Shown here in pieces: positions 51,989 to 61,670 of a DNA stretch of 64,000 nucleotides. The DNA lies in NCBI RefSeq assembly GCF_023634865.1, contig NZ_JAMLJN010000009.1:1-64000 (forward strand), read 5' to 3'. Under the pieces are notes generated by a model. The model saw only the letters and a program-made list of their open reading frames with translations, ran no database searches and had not been told where the DNA came from. A program made the position numbers and the translations under genes. How positions within the stretch are numbered: position 1 is the first letter of the stretch; every line of letters starts with the position of its first letter. Source of the DNA: Flavobacterium fragile. GTDB taxonomy: Bacteria > Bacteroidota > Bacteroidia > Flavobacteriales > Flavobacteriaceae.

Positions 51989-53839
51989 TTATTTTAAAAT
52001 TTCCACTTCTAAATGACTTTCTTCAAAGATTTTAATAAAAGCCCTAGTGTAATCTTGTTTTTCAGCCAAATATGGATTTTCTAAAAATTTCTGTGGGTTA
52101 ACAGCAATTAACGGATACCATGTACTTTGTACTTGAATTTGAATTTTATGTCCTTTTTTGAAGCTGTGTAATACATCTTGCAATCTAAAGTTAACTTCCG
52201 CAGTTGCATTTGGCGTTAAAGCTTCTGGTTTTTCGAAACTATTTCTAAAACGAGCAGGCATCACTTCGCTACGAACCATTTGATGGTAATTGGCATAAAG
52301 TACGTTAGGTTTGTCCTTATTTTGAGGTTCGTCTGCGGGATATACATCGATTATTTTCACAATAAAATCAGCATCCGTTGCAGTTGAAGCAATTTTTAAT
52401 TTAGCCATAATTTCTCCTGCTAACGTTATATCTTCTGTTAAGTAATCAGTAGTAAATGTAACAACGTCTGGGCGACTTAAAGCGAATCTTTGGTCTTCGG
52501 TCATGTAATTTCTTGGTGTAAAACCATTATATTCAGCATAATTGATACTACTTGGAACTGGATTATTTGGATCGCTGTAGTATTCACTGAAATTTGCTGA
52601 TTGACCTTTTTGGGTATCTAATTTTCCGTTAGAACTTAGATAAAAATTTAGTTTAGTACTTTCTTTTGGAGGCCAATTTTGGAATGTTTTCCATTCTTTT
52701 TTTCCGGTATCAAACATATAAGCTTCAGGAAGTTGAGCAGCTTCTTTTGATTTTCCTTTCAAGTAATGATTGAAGAATGTATGTTCGATATTCTTTTGAT
52801 AGAAAGTAGCGATACTGTCTCCAAAATAAATATCGTTGTGATAATGCTTTCCAGCTTCTCTCGACCATCCTCCGTGAGAAAAAGGTCCCATTACGATGGT
52901 ATTTTTTGCTTTAGGATTGTTTTTTTCAATTGTTTTGTAAATGTTTAGTGGTCCTGCTAAATCTTCTGCATCGTACCAACCTCCAACAGTCATCACCGCG
53001 TGATCGATTCCTTTTAAGTGCGGTAATAAATTTCTAGATTTCCAGAATTCATCGTAATTAGGATGATTTACAATTTCTTGCATGAAAAAATTGTCTTTGT
53101 AATAGTTGTCTACAGCTTCTTTTAAAGTCCCCATTTCTCTGTAAAAAATGGAACCATCTCTTGAAATTGTTTTGATGTTTTGGTCTGTATACCAAGCTTT
53201 GTTTTCTGCTTTATTTTTTTGAACTCCAAACACTGGGAAGGTTTTAAAATATCCCATTACAAAAGCACCATTGTGATGAAAATCGTCAAAAAAGAAGTCA
53301 GAAATAGGGGCTTGAGGTGACGAAGCTACTAGAGCTGGATGATTGGATAAAGTACCTGCGGCAGTGTAAAATCCTGGGTACGAAGTTCCGTATTGTCCAA
53401 CTTTTCCGTTATTATTTTTGATGTTTTTAATTAACCAATCAATGGTGTCATAAGTATCCGTACTTTCATCAACATCTTTCTTTGATTTTTTGGAAACTTG
53501 AGGTGTCATGTTGGTAAAAGTACCTTCGCTCATGTATCTTCCTCTCACATCTTGATAAACAAAAATGTACTTGTCTTTTTGTAAAAAAGCGTTAGGACCA
53601 AGTGTTTTTTTGTAATTGTCTTCACCGTATGGCGCTATACTATAACACGTTCTTTGCATTAAAATTGGATATTTTTTGCTAGAAGAAATATCTTTTGGAG
53701 TGTAAATAGCCGTAAAAAGTTTTGTTCCATCACGCATTGGGATGTAAACTTCCTTTTTGTCATAATTTGCTTTTGTGTCTTCTTGTGAGAAAATAGAAAA
53801 TGATGCCAAGAATACAATCAGGGTAATTATTTTTTTCAT
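51989..53839 (-). CDS. CocE/NonD family exported hydrolase
   Basis: 616 residues from the ATG at 53839; the longest frame starts 14 codons earlier without support. The signal peptide ends about residue 20 (SIFSQ). The alpha/beta-hydrolase nucleophile motif is GTSYPGF, and the X-Pro dipeptidyl-peptidase C-terminal jelly-roll domain occupies about 380-610 (from FYLSSNGKLDTQKG). The family hydrolyses acyl or peptide bonds (cocaine esterase, X-Pro peptidase, glutaryl-7-ACA acylase). Substrate unknown. Confidence 0.88.
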   Translation of the reverse strand: MKKIITLIVFLASFSIFSQEDTKANYDKKEVYIPMRDGTKLFTAIYTPKDISSSKKYPILMQRTCYSIAPYGEDNYKKTLGPNAFLQKDKYIFVYQDVRGRYMSEGTFTNMTPQVSKKSKKDVDESTDTYDTIDWLIKNIKNNNGKVGQYGTSYPGFYTAAGTLSNHPALVASSPQAPISDFFFDDFHHNGAFVMGYFKTFPVFGVQKNKAENKAWYTDQNIKTISRDGSIFYREMGTLKEAVDNYYKDNFFMQEIVNHPNYDEFWKSRNLLPHLKGIDHAVMTVGGWYDAEDLAGPLNIYKTIEKNNPKAKNTIVMGPFSHGGWSREAGKHYHNDIYFGDSIATFYQKNIEHTFFNHYLKGKSKEAAQLPEAYMFDTGKKEWKTFQNWPPKESTKLNFYLSSNGKLDTQKGQSANFSEYYSDPNNPVPSSINYAEYNGFTPRNYMTEDQRFALSRPDVVTFTTDYLTEDITLAGEIMAKLKIASTATDADFIVKIIDVYPADEPQNKDKPNVLYANYHQMVRSEVMPARFRNSFEKPEALTPNATAEVNFRLQDVLHSFKKGHKIQIQVQSTWYPLIAVNPQKFLENPYLAEKQDYTRAFIKIFEESHLEVEILK

Positions 53840-53930
53840 GTAACGAATTTTAATTTTCGAAGATATTAAGTTTTTGTTCAAAACAGAAATTGACTAATGT
53901 TAAAATTAAACTTTTAATTATATTCGCATC

Positions 53931-55049
53931 ATGCAATTATCTGTAATCATCTTAAATTATAATGTCCGCTATTTTTTAGAGCAATGTGTTCTTAGTGTTC
54001 AAAAAGCATTGGAAGGCATTGATGGAGAAATTATTGTCATCGATAACGCTTCATCAGATGATAGTTGTGAGATGATGAAAACCAAATTTCCACATATCAA
54101 ACTCATCGAAAACGTTACAAATTTAGGTTTCCCAAAAGGAAATAACATCGGAGTTGCTGAAGCTAAAGGAGAATACATTAGCATTTTAAATCCAGATACG
54201 GTTGTAGCGGAAGATACTTTTGCTAAAATACTGAACACTAAAAACTGGACGCTGAACACTGGTATTATCGGTTGTAAATTAATTGACGGTGCTGGAAATT
54301 TTCTTCCCGAGAGTAAACGTGGCGTTCCAACTCCTTGGGTGGCTTTTACAAAGATTTTCGGATTATATAAAATCTCCAATTATTTCGGAAAATATTACGC
54401 CCAACATTTATCGGAGAACGAATCTGGGAAAGTAGATATTTTAGTTGGTGCTTTTATGATAATGAAGCGCGAATTGTACCTCGAAGTCGGTGGTTTTGAT
54501 GAAAATTGCTTCATGTATTCGGATGATATCGATTTGAGTTATTTGGTTTTGAAAACTGGGAAATCGAATTATTATTTTCACGAAACTTCTGTGATTCATT
54601 ATAAAGGAGAAAGTACCGTTCGAGATGGTACGTATATGAAACGTTTCAGAGAAGCGATGCAGTTTTTCTATAAAAAACACTTCAAGAAATCAGGGTTTTT
54701 TGATATAATGATGCAAGTTGGAAGTTTTGTTTTTAGTCTTTTGAAGAAGAATCAACAAAAGAATGAAGTTCGGATTATTAATGAATATATAGTTTTTTCA
54801 AGAGAAAATTTAGAATTGAATCTATCAAAAAAAGCAACTTATTTAGCTGATTTTAATCAATTTGTGAATCAACCTCAAAAAAACATTGAAATAATATTTG
54901 ATACGACTACTTTTAGTTTTGCCGAAATTATTACTTTTATGCAGTTAAATAAGAGTAAAAATCTAAGTTTTAAGAATTACATTTCGAGTTCCAATTACTT
55001 GATTGGAAGTAATAATTCGAACGATAGAGGACAAATAATTTTGTTGTAA
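53931..55049 (+). CDS. glycosyltransferase family 2
   Basis: 372 residues with a GT-A fold: the N-terminal VIILNYNVRYFLEQCVLSV, IVIDNASSDDSC, NPDTVV and the acidic SDDIDLSYLVLKTGK region. Residues 250-372 are a C-terminal extension with less obvious family features. It probably adds a sugar to a surface polysaccharide or glycolipid. It is divergent from the CocE-like gene and has no polysaccharide-cluster neighbours. Confidence 0.85.
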   Translation: MQLSVIILNYNVRYFLEQCVLSVQKALEGIDGEIIVIDNASSDDSCEMMKTKFPHIKLIENVTNLGFPKGNNIGVAEAKGEYISILNPDTVVAEDTFAKILNTKNWTLNTGIIGCKLIDGAGNFLPESKRGVPTPWVAFTKIFGLYKISNYFGKYYAQHLSENESGKVDILVGAFMIMKRELYLEVGGFDENCFMYSDDIDLSYLVLKTGKSNYYFHETSVIHYKGESTVRDGTYMKRFREAMQFFYKKHFKKSGFFDIMMQVGSFVFSLLKKNQQKNEVRIINEYIVFSRENLELNLSKKATYLADFNQFVNQPQKNIEIIFDTTTFSFAEIITFMQLNKSKNLSFKNYISSSNYLIGSNNSNDRGQIILL

Positions 55050-55135
55050 AAAATTATTGAAATGAAATTCATCTAACACCAATTCCAAATTTTAAAAAAG
55101 TTAGATAATTGTTTAAAAAACGAATGAAAAATTAG

Positions 55136-55143
55136 TATTTTTG
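55136..55143 (+). promoter_or_regulatory. -7 box (TATTTTTG) before the E2 gene
   Basis: TAnnTTTG match 38 bases before the ATG at 55181. A TTG at 55109 is a possible -33 element with long spacing. Confidence 0.5.
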
Positions 55144-55180
55144 CAAACCAAATACAAAAACACAACTTTAGTTTAAAGAT

Positions 55181-56479
55181 ATGGCAAAGTTTGAATTGAA
55201 ATTACCTAAAATGGGTGAGAGTGTTGCGGAAGCAACTGTTACCAACTGGTTAAAAAAGGTTGGAGATAAAATTGAAATGGATGAAGCAGTACTTGAAATT
55301 GCTACTGATAAAGTAGATAGCGAAGTGCCTTCAGAAGTTGCAGGAACACTTGTTGAAATTTTATTTAATACTGATGATGTAGTTCAAGTAGGACAAACTA
55401 TCGCTATTATCGAAACGGAAGGTGGTGCCGTTGCAGCAACTCCAGAAGCTAAAGCAGACGCTCTAGTTGCAGTTTCAGAAGTAGCAAAAGCAGTAGAAGT
55501 AGCAAAAGAAACTGTAGCGCCAGCTGATTTTTCGGCATCAGATAAATTCTTTTCACCTTTAGTTAAAAACATTGCGAAAGAAGAAGGAATTTCTTTAGCT
55601 GAATTAGAGTCTATCGCTGGTTCTGGTAAAGATGGTCGTGTAAATAAAGAAGATTTATTAAATTACATCAAAAATAGAGGAAATCAACCTGGAGTTGTTG
55701 CGACTCCAGTGGTGGCTCCAAAAGTAACTCCAGTTCCAGTAGCTCAAGCTGTTCCTGTTTCTGTAAATGGTGGAGACGAGATTGTGGAAATGGACAGAAT
55801 GCGTAAGTTGATTTCGAAATACATGGTGGAATCAGTTCAAACTTCGGCTCACGTTCAGTCGTTCATTGAAGTTGATGTTACTAACATTGTAAAATGGAGA
55901 GATAAAGTGAAAAATGCTTTCGAAAAGAGAGAAGGTGAGAAGTTAACTTTTACACCAATTTTCATGGAAGCAGTAGCAAAAGCATTGAAAGATTTCCCAG
56001 GAATGAACATTTCAGTTGATGGCGATTACATCATCAAACGTAAAAATATCAATTTAGGTATGGCAGCAGCTTTACCAAACGGAAACTTAATCGTTCCTGT
56101 AATTAAAAATGCAGACCAATTAAATTTAGTTGGAATGGCAAAAGCAGTTAACGATTTAGGAAACCGTGCAAAAGCAGGAAAATTAAAACCAGACGATACG
56201 CAAGGGGGAACTTATACGGTTACGAATGTGGGAACATTTGGTTCTGTTTTCGGAACTCCAATTATCAACCAACCACAAGTAGGTATTTTAGCTTTGGGTG
56301 CGATTAGAAAAGTGCCTGCAGTTATCGAAACTCCAGAAGGTGATTTTATTGGAATCCGTCAAAAAATGTTCTTATCTCACTCGTATGACCACAGAGTGGT
56401 TGATGGAGCGTTAGGAGGAAGTTTCGTAAAACGCGTTGCGGATTATTTAGAAGCTTGGGATATCAATAGAGATATTTAA
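55181..56479 (+). CDS. 2-oxo acid dehydrogenase E2 (dihydrolipoyl acyltransferase)
   Basis: 432 residues: one lipoyl domain (1-80, lipoyl lysine in TDKVDSE), a linker, a peripheral subunit-binding domain (about 127-165, FFSPLVKNIAKEEGIS), and the catalytic acyltransferase domain with the active-site HxxxDG in SYDHRVVDG. The single-lipoyl form fits the branched-chain or 2-oxoglutarate complexes rather than a multi-lipoyl pyruvate E2. E1 and E3 are not adjacent. Confidence 0.93.
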   Translation: MAKFELKLPKMGESVAEATVTNWLKKVGDKIEMDEAVLEIATDKVDSEVPSEVAGTLVEILFNTDDVVQVGQTIAIIETEGGAVAATPEAKADALVAVSEVAKAVEVAKETVAPADFSASDKFFSPLVKNIAKEEGISLAELESIAGSGKDGRVNKEDLLNYIKNRGNQPGVVATPVVAPKVTPVPVAQAVPVSVNGGDEIVEMDRMRKLISKYMVESVQTSAHVQSFIEVDVTNIVKWRDKVKNAFEKREGEKLTFTPIFMEAVAKALKDFPGMNISVDGDYIIKRKNINLGMAAALPNGNLIVPVIKNADQLNLVGMAKAVNDLGNRAKAGKLKPDDTQGGTYTVTNVGTFGSVFGTPIINQPQVGILALGAIRKVPAVIETPEGDFIGIRQKMFLSHSYDHRVVDGALGGSFVKRVADYLEAWDINRDI

Positions 56480-56504
56480 TCATGATAGTATTCTAAATAA
56501 ATAT

Positions 56505-56539
56505 AAACCCGATAGTGTTAAAAGCTTTCGGGTTTTTTT
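56505..56539 (+). terminator. E2 terminator
   Basis: AAACCCGA / TCGGGTTT with a 15-base loop and a T-run, immediately before the exonuclease promoter. Confidence 0.75.
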
Positions 56540-56546
56540 ATCTTTG
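56539..56546 (+). promoter_or_regulatory. -7 box (TATCTTTG) before the exonuclease gene
   Basis: A perfect TAnnTTTG directly after the terminator T-run, 17 bases before the ATG at 56564. Confidence 0.55.
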
Positions 56547-56563
56547 TCACATATAAAATCGCT

Positions 56564-57334
56564 ATGGAATTAAAATTAACACGCCCCATCTGCTTTTTCG
56601 ACCTTGAAACTACAGGAATTGATGTAGCACGAGACCGAATTGTAGAAATCTCAATATTTAAAGTATATCCAAACGGAAATAAAGAAAGTAAAACTTGGTT
56701 GGTAAATCCGACCATTCCAATTCCTCCACAAACTACAGCGGTTCACGGAATTACGGATGAGAAAGTAGCGAATGAGCCAACATTCAAAGAATTAGCTTCT
56801 CAAATCCATAACATGATAAAAGATTCGGATTTGGCTGGATTTAATTCGGACCGATTTGATATTCCGCTTTTAGCTGAAGAATTGTTGCGTGCTGAAGTTG
56901 ATTTTGATATGAAAAACCGAGTTTCAGTTGATGTGCAAACTATTTTTCATAAAATGGAAGAACGAACTTTAAGTGCGGCTTACAAATTCTATTGCGGACA
57001 AAGTTTAGAAAATGCTCACAGTGCCGAAGCGGATACTATGGCTACATATGAAATTTTAAAAGCGCAATTGGATCGCTACGAAAATTTGGAAAACGACATC
57101 AAATCATTAGCCGAATTTACGACTAGAAAAAAATCGGTTGATTTTGCAGGATTTATTGCTTTAAACAATGAAGGTAAAGAAATTTTTACTTTTGGAAAAC
57201 ACAAAGGGGCTTTGGTAGACGATGTTTTTGATAAAGAACCGGGTTATTTTGGATGGATTCAAAATGCGGATTTTCCATTGTATACTAAAAAAGTTTTGAC
57301 AGGAATTAAATTAAGAAAGTTAAATACGAAATAA
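56564..57334 (+). CDS. DEDDh exonuclease (DnaQ/ExoX-like)
   Basis: 256 residues. The DEDDh motif I is FFDLETTG, motif II is DLAGFNSDRFDIPLL, and motif III is AHSAEADTMAT. A C-terminal part (FTFGKHKGALVDDVF...FGWI) resembles the DUF3820 module of ExoX-like proteins. It is likely a DNA 3'-5' exonuclease. It is followed by a heptamer repeat and the FAH-family gene. Confidence 0.88.
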   Translation: MELKLTRPICFFDLETTGIDVARDRIVEISIFKVYPNGNKESKTWLVNPTIPIPPQTTAVHGITDEKVANEPTFKELASQIHNMIKDSDLAGFNSDRFDIPLLAEELLRAEVDFDMKNRVSVDVQTIFHKMEERTLSAAYKFYCGQSLENAHSAEADTMATYEILKAQLDRYENLENDIKSLAEFTTRKKSVDFAGFIALNNEGKEIFTFGKHKGALVDDVFDKEPGYFGWIQNADFPLYTKKVLTGIKLRKLNTK

Positions 57335-57399
57335 GGTAAAAGGTAATGGGTGAAAGGTAAAATGTTTTGCCCATTACCCTTAACCATTTACCCTTAACC
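57335..57399. repeat. inverted heptamer array, GGTAAAA family, second copy
   Basis: Left arm GGTAAAA, GGTAATG, GGTGAAA, GGTAAAA (57335-57362), right arm TTTTGCC, CATTACC, CTTAACC, ATTTACC, CTTAACC (57365-57399). It begins at the stop codon of the exonuclease gene and ends 9 bases before the FAH-family start. Confidence 0.8.
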
Positions 57400-57407
57400 C
57401 AATAAAA

Positions 57408-58019
57408 ATGAAAATAATCTGTGTCGGACGCAATTATGCTGACCATATTTCGGAATTAAATAATGAAAGGCCTACTGAACCAGTTATCTTCTTGAAGCCT
57501 GATTCTTCTATTTTACCTAACAAAAATCCTTTTGTGATACCGGCTTTTAGTAATGATATCCATCATGAAGTGGAAATTTTGGTTAAAATTTGCAAAGTGG
57601 GAAAACATATTGATGCTAAATTTGCTCATAAATACTATGAAGAAATCGGTTTAGGAATCGATTTTACAGCTCGAGATGTTCAAAATAAGTTGAAAGAAAA
57701 AGGCTTGCCTTGGGAAAAAGCAAAAGCATTTGATCATTCTGCTGTAATTGGAAAGTTTGTCTCAAAAAATGATTTTACTTCATTAGATAATATTAACTTT
57801 GAGTTAAAATCCAATGGGACTACTGTTCAAGAAGGTAATACTAGTTTAATGTTGTGGAAAATTGATGAGTTAATAGCCTATGTTTCTCAATATTTTACTT
57901 TAAAAATTGGAGATATTATTTTTACAGGAACACCAAAAGGTGTTGCTAAAGTTGCTGAAGGAGATGTTTTAGAAGGATTTATTGAGGGTAAGTCTATGTT
58001 TAAAATTCAAATTAGATAG
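57408..58019 (+). CDS. fumarylacetoacetate hydrolase family protein (FAHD1-like)
   Basis: 203 residues, a stand-alone FAH domain. The metal-binding set is in HHEVEILVKI and GIDFTARD, and KDFDHS-type segment reads KAFDHSAVIG. Short FAHD1-like proteins act as oxaloacetate decarboxylase or acylpyruvate hydrolase; the exact substrate is undecided. Hpt follows two bases later. Confidence 0.9.
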   Translation: MKIICVGRNYADHISELNNERPTEPVIFLKPDSSILPNKNPFVIPAFSNDIHHEVEILVKICKVGKHIDAKFAHKYYEEIGLGIDFTARDVQNKLKEKGLPWEKAKAFDHSAVIGKFVSKNDFTSLDNINFELKSNGTTVQEGNTSLMLWKIDELIAYVSQYFTLKIGDIIFTGTPKGVAKVAEGDVLEGFIEGKSMFKIQIR

Positions 58020-58021
58020 TT

Positions 58022-58366
58022 ATGGCCTTACAATATAACCTAGCTAAAGTTTATGAAATTTCACACAATGATTTTCAATTTGCGCAGCAAATTGTTACTT
58101 TGTTTATTGAGGAAATTCCTGCAGAAATAAAAATTATCAAAGACGCAATTGAGGATAAAGATTATGAAACTACCTATTCTTCCTCTCATAAAATAAAGCC
58201 AACATTGGATTTATTGGGCATGGATTTAGCATATGAAGAAAATATAGAAATTATGAATTGGGCTAAAGCGAAAGGGAAACGTAAAGAAATTAAAGAAGTT
58301 TTTAAATCATTGAAAGATCGAATCGACTTAACCGTAAAAGAAATTAAGAAAGATTTTAAACTTTAA
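58022..58366 (+). CDS. Hpt (histidine phosphotransfer) domain protein
   Basis: 114 residues of a four-helix bundle with the phospho-acceptor histidine in [14 protein letters not shown]. It would move phosphoryl groups between hybrid kinases and response regulators. It lies two bases after the FAH-family gene and 23 before cinA. No kinase partner is adjacent. Confidence 0.88.
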   Translation: MALQYNLAKVYEISHNDFQFAQQIVTLFIEEIPAEIKIIKDAIEDKDYETTYSSSHKIKPTLDLLGMDLAYEENIEIMNWAKAKGKRKEIKEVFKSLKDRIDLTVKEIKKDFKL

Positions 58367-58389
58367 CCCCAAAAAAATCCCAAATTAAA

Positions 58390-59637
58390 ATGAAAGCTGC
58401 TATAGTTACCATTGGCGATGAAATTCTTATAGGCCAAATTGTAGATACGAATTCTTCTTACATTGCAAAAGCGTTGGATAAAGTAGGAATTGCTACACAT
58501 GAAATGTTGTCAATTTCTGACGACAAACAGCATATCTTAGATACTTTTCATACACTACAAAATAAAGTAGAAGTAGTTATTGTTACGGGTGGATTAGGTC
58601 CAACAAAAGACGATATCACAAAGAAAACGTTTTGCGATTATTTTGAAGATAATTTAGTTGAAAATGAATCAGTATTGGTGCATGTGAAATCTATTATCGA
58701 AGGAATTTACAAGCGTCCCATAACTCAAATGAATAGAGATCAAGCGCTAGTTCCAACTAAGGCAAAAGTGCTTTTCAATCAAGTTGGAACGGCGCCAGGA
58801 ATGTGGATGGAGAAAGAAAATACCGTTTTTATTTCGTTGCCAGGAGTTCCTTATGAAATGAAATATTTGATTGATAATGAGGTGGTTCCAAATTTAGTTC
58901 AAAAATTTGAGCGTCCTTACATCGTGCATCAAACCATTATGACTTATGGTCGAGGTGAGAGTATGATTGCGGAGCAAATTGAAGCGTGGGAAAATAATTT
59001 ACCTGATTTTATTAAATTAGCCTATTTACCAAGTCCTGGAAAAGTTCGTCTGCGTCTAACAGCAAGAGGAACTAATGAAGAAGTTTTAAAATCTGAAATT
59101 AAAAGTCAAGTTGAAAAATTAGATTTGTTAATTCATGATATTATCGTTGGATACAATGAAGACGAACCTATTGAAGTGGTTCTAGGGCGACTTCTGACGG
59201 AGAAAAAAGCAACTATTTCAACAGCTGAAAGTTGCACTGGTGGAAAAATTGCTTCGATGTTGTCATCCGTTCCAGGAGCTTCAAATTATTTTAAAGGGAG
59301 CGTGGTGAGTTACGCAACCCAAACTAAAATTGATGTTTTAGAGATTGATGAAAATTTGATTGCTAAACATGGAGTTGTTAGTGCAGAAGTGGCTAAAGAA
59401 ATGGTAATATCAGTTCAAAAACTAATGAATTCTGATTTTGCAATAGCTACTACTGGAAATGCGGGTCCAACGAAAGGTGATGAGGATGCAGAATTAGGGA
59501 CTGTTTTTATAGGAATTGCGACACCTAATGAAGTTTTTGTAGAAGAATTTAACTTTGGTCAACCTCGTGAAAAAGTTATTGATAGAGCGCTTAGCAAAGG
59601 ACTTGAACTAATTTACAAAGAAATTTTAAAAAAATAG
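58390..59637 (+). CDS. cinA: CinA family competence/damage-inducible protein
   Basis: 415 residues: the MoCF/MogA-like N-terminal domain (1-170, [14 protein letters not shown] and [10 protein letters not shown]) and the C-terminal nicotinamide-nucleotide deamidase-like CinA domain (about 255-415, [21 protein letters not shown]). CinA recycles NMN/pyridine nucleotides or ADP-ribose. The gene is in the same direction as rpmB after 79 bases. Confidence 0.95.
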   Translation: MKAAIVTIGDEILIGQIVDTNSSYIAKALDKVGIATHEMLSISDDKQHILDTFHTLQNKVEVVIVTGGLGPTKDDITKKTFCDYFEDNLVENESVLVHVKSIIEGIYKRPITQMNRDQALVPTKAKVLFNQVGTAPGMWMEKENTVFISLPGVPYEMKYLIDNEVVPNLVQKFERPYIVHQTIMTYGRGESMIAEQIEAWENNLPDFIKLAYLPSPGKVRLRLTARGTNEEVLKSEIKSQVEKLDLLIHDIIVGYNEDEPIEVVLGRLLTEKKATISTAESCTGGKIASMLSSVPGASNYFKGSVVSYATQTKIDVLEIDENLIAKHGVVSAEVAKEMVISVQKLMNSDFAIATTGNAGPTKGDEDAELGTVFIGIATPNEVFVEEFNFGQPREKVIDRALSKGLELIYKEILKK

Positions 59638-59647
59638 TAAAAGATAG

Positions 59648-59678
59648 TTGTGTATTTGAAATGGATTTTGTTTCTTTG
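59648..59678 (+). promoter_or_regulatory. promoter of rpmB-rpmG-DUF4295
   Basis: TTG at 59648-59650, 20 bases, then TTTCTTTG at 59671-59678, close to the TAnnTTTG consensus, 38 bases before rpmB. Confidence 0.5.
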
Positions 59679-59716
59679 CACCCTGATTTTAGATAACGAA
59701 ATAAAGATTAGAAATA

Positions 59717-59959
59717 ATGTCAAGAGTTTGTGAACTTACAGGTAAAAGAGCGATGGTAGGAAACAATGTTTCTCACGCTATGAATAAAACAAAGAGAAAA
59801 TTCTCTGTTAACTTAGTTAAGAAACGTTTTTATATTCCTGAAGAAGATAGATGGGTAACGTTGAAAATTTCAACTGCTGCTTTAAAAACGATTAATAAAA
59901 ATGGAATTGCTGCTGTATTAAAAAATGCAAAAGCTAACGGATTTGTTAAATCTGTATAA
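59717..59959 (+). CDS. rpmB: 50S ribosomal protein L28
   Basis: 80 residues with the L28 pattern SRVCELTGKRAMVGNNVSHA, the loop KTKRKFSVNLVKKRFYIP and a C-terminal IAAVLKNAKANGF. First of a three-gene set with L33 and DUF4295. Confidence 0.97.
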   Translation: MSRVCELTGKRAMVGNNVSHAMNKTKRKFSVNLVKKRFYIPEEDRWVTLKISTAALKTINKNGIAAVLKNAKANGFVKSV

Positions 59960-59979
59960 TCCTTAAAACATAGATCAAA

Positions 59980-60162
59980 ATGGCAAAGAAAGGTAATAGA
60001 ATCCAAGTTATTTTAGAGTGTACAGAGCACAAAACTTCAGGAGTTCCTGGAACATCTCGTTACATCACTACTAAAAATAAAAAAAACACTCCAGATAGAT
60101 TAGAGATTAAAAAGTTTAATCCAATCTTAAAAAGGGTAACTGTTCACAAAGAAATTAAATAA
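59980..60162 (+). CDS. rpmG: 50S ribosomal protein L33
   Basis: 60 residues of the zinc-independent (Cys-poor) L33 type: [18 protein letters not shown] followed by [21 protein letters not shown]. Only one Cys remains, so it would not bind zinc. It follows L28 after 20 bases. Confidence 0.96.
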
Positions 60163-60170
60163 GATAAGTC

Positions 60171-60323
60171 ATGGCAAAGAAAACCGTAGCAACTTTACAA
60201 ACCTCTTCTAAAAGATTAACTAAGGCTATTAAAATGGTTAAGTCTCCAAAAACTGGTGCTTATACTTTCGTTGAAGCAGTTATGTCTCCAGAAGAAGTTG
60301 ATGAATTCTTGAAAAAGAAATAA
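60171..60323 (+). CDS. DUF4295 small basic ribosome-linked protein
   Basis: 50 residues from the ATG at 60171 to the stop at 60321: MAKKTVATLQTSSKRLTKA, KMVKSPKTGAYTF and a C-terminal VDEFLKKK. DUF4295 is found next to L33 in Bacteroidota and is probably associated with the ribosome (context inference). It lies 8 bases after rpmG and ends before a terminator. Confidence 0.9.
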   Translation: MAKKTVATLQTSSKRLTKAIKMVKSPKTGAYTFVEAVMSPEEVDEFLKKK

Positions 60324-60345
60324 TTCATTTTACATTATATAGATG

Positions 60346-60379
60346 AGCTACTTTCGTTTGAAAGTAGCTTTTTTATTTT
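60346..60379 (+). terminator. ribosomal-protein operon terminator
   Basis: A 10-bp perfect stem AGCTACTTTC-GTTT-GAAAGTAGCT followed by TTTTTTATTTTT. Confidence 0.85.
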
Positions 60380-60448
60380 TACATTTGTAAGACAAATCAA
60401 TTTTATTACAAATTGATAACTGTTAAAAACTTAAACCCTAATTTTAGT

Positions 60449-61429
60449 ATGAGTTTTTTTAAAAAAATATTTTCTTCTGATAAAAAAGAGCAAAGCTTAA
60501 GTGAGGAAGCTAAACAGACTTTAGATAAAGGATTAGAGAAAACAAAAACATCTTTTTTTTCTAAGCTTACTAAAGCCGTAGCTGGAAAATCTAAAGTGGA
60601 TGCTGAGGTTTTGGATAATTTAGAAGAAATTTTAGTTTCTTCTGATGTTGGTGTGAATACCACCTTGAAAATCATCGAACGAATTGAAGAACGCGTTTCA
60701 AGAGATAAATATCTAGGGACTGATGAATTAAATGGTATTCTAAGAGAAGAAATAGCAGGTTTGTTATCTGAAACTAATTCAGGTAATGCTACTCAATTTG
60801 AAATCCCAATAGGTACAAAACCATATGTTATAATGGTGGTTGGTGTGAATGGAGTTGGTAAAACCACTACAATTGGTAAATTAGCGTATCAATTTAAAAA
60901 ATCAGGATATAATGTTGTTTTAGGTGCAGCAGATACTTTTAGAGCTGCAGCTATAGACCAGTTACAAATTTGGGCAGACAGAGTAGGGGTGCCAATCGTA
61001 AAACAACAAATGGGAAGTGATCCTGCATCTGTTGCTTTTGATACTTTGCAAAGTGCTGTGGCTCAAAATGCAGATGTGGTAATAATTGATACTGCGGGTC
61101 GTTTGCATAATAAAGTAGGTTTAATGAACGAGCTTTCTAAGGTGAAAAAAGTTATGCAAAAAGTGGTTGAAAATACGCCAAATGATGTACTTTTGGTTTT
61201 AGATGGTTCTACAGGTCAAAATGCTTTTGAACAAGCTAAACAATTTACTGCAGCCACTGAAGTTTCTTGCTTGGCTGTTACCAAGTTGGATGGAACTGCA
61301 AAAGGTGGTGTTGTAATTGGAATTTCTGATCAATTTCAAATTCCTGTTAAATATATTGGTGTTGGTGAAGGTATTGAAGATTTACAAGTGTTTAATAAAT
61401 TCGAATTTGTAGATTCGTTTTTTAAATAA
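60449..61429 (+). CDS. ftsY: signal recognition particle receptor FtsY
   Basis: 326 residues from the ATG at 60449. A TTG 12 codons upstream is unlikely. The N-domain (60-150), the GTPase G-domain with GVNGVGKTTT, the DTFRAAAIDQL and DTAGRLHN motifs and TKLDGTAKGG are all present. There is only a short N-terminal A-domain, so it binds membrane through the N-terminal helix. It docks ribosome-nascent-chain complexes at SecYEG. Confidence 0.96.
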   Translation: MSFFKKIFSSDKKEQSLSEEAKQTLDKGLEKTKTSFFSKLTKAVAGKSKVDAEVLDNLEEILVSSDVGVNTTLKIIERIEERVSRDKYLGTDELNGILREEIAGLLSETNSGNATQFEIPIGTKPYVIMVVGVNGVGKTTTIGKLAYQFKKSGYNVVLGAADTFRAAAIDQLQIWADRVGVPIVKQQMGSDPASVAFDTLQSAVAQNADVVIIDTAGRLHNKVGLMNELSKVKKVMQKVVENTPNDVLLVLDGSTGQNAFEQAKQFTAATEVSCLAVTKLDGTAKGGVVIGISDQFQIPVKYIGVGEGIEDLQVFNKFEFVDSFFK

Positions 61430-61440
61430 AATTTATTGTA

Positions 61441-61623
61441 GTGAAAGAACTTTTAAAATATAAAACAGTTCAGCTCTTTTTAGTTGCTGTTGTTATGGCT
61501 TTAGTAGCAATACCTTTTGAAGGTTATGATTTTGTTTTTCTTACCCTTAGATTAGCCTCTTTTGCTATTTTTATGTACTTGCTAATTAAATTTACAAGTA
61601 GTAAAAATAAAGTAAAGAAATAA
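61441..61623 (+). CDS. small two-helix membrane protein
   Basis: 60 residues from a GTG start (12 bases after ftsY). Two hydrophobic helices (about 9-24 and 29-49) around FEGYDFVF, with a basic C-terminal tail SSKNKVKK. Function unknown. It overlaps with no other gene and reads into a terminator shared with the beta-lactamase-like gene. Confidence 0.65.
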   Translation: MKELLKYKTVQLFLVAVVMALVAIPFEGYDFVFLTLRLASFAIFMYLLIKFTSSKNKVKK

Positions 61624-61636
61624 AAGAAAATGAATG

Positions 61637-61670
61637 AAATGCTGTTAATTAATAACAGCATTTATTTTTT
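61637..61670. terminator. bidirectional intrinsic terminator
   Basis: An 11-bp stem AAATGCTGTTA / TAACAGCATTT with an AATTAA-like loop overlaps the minus-strand gene's stop codon. T-run follows. Confidence 0.8.
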
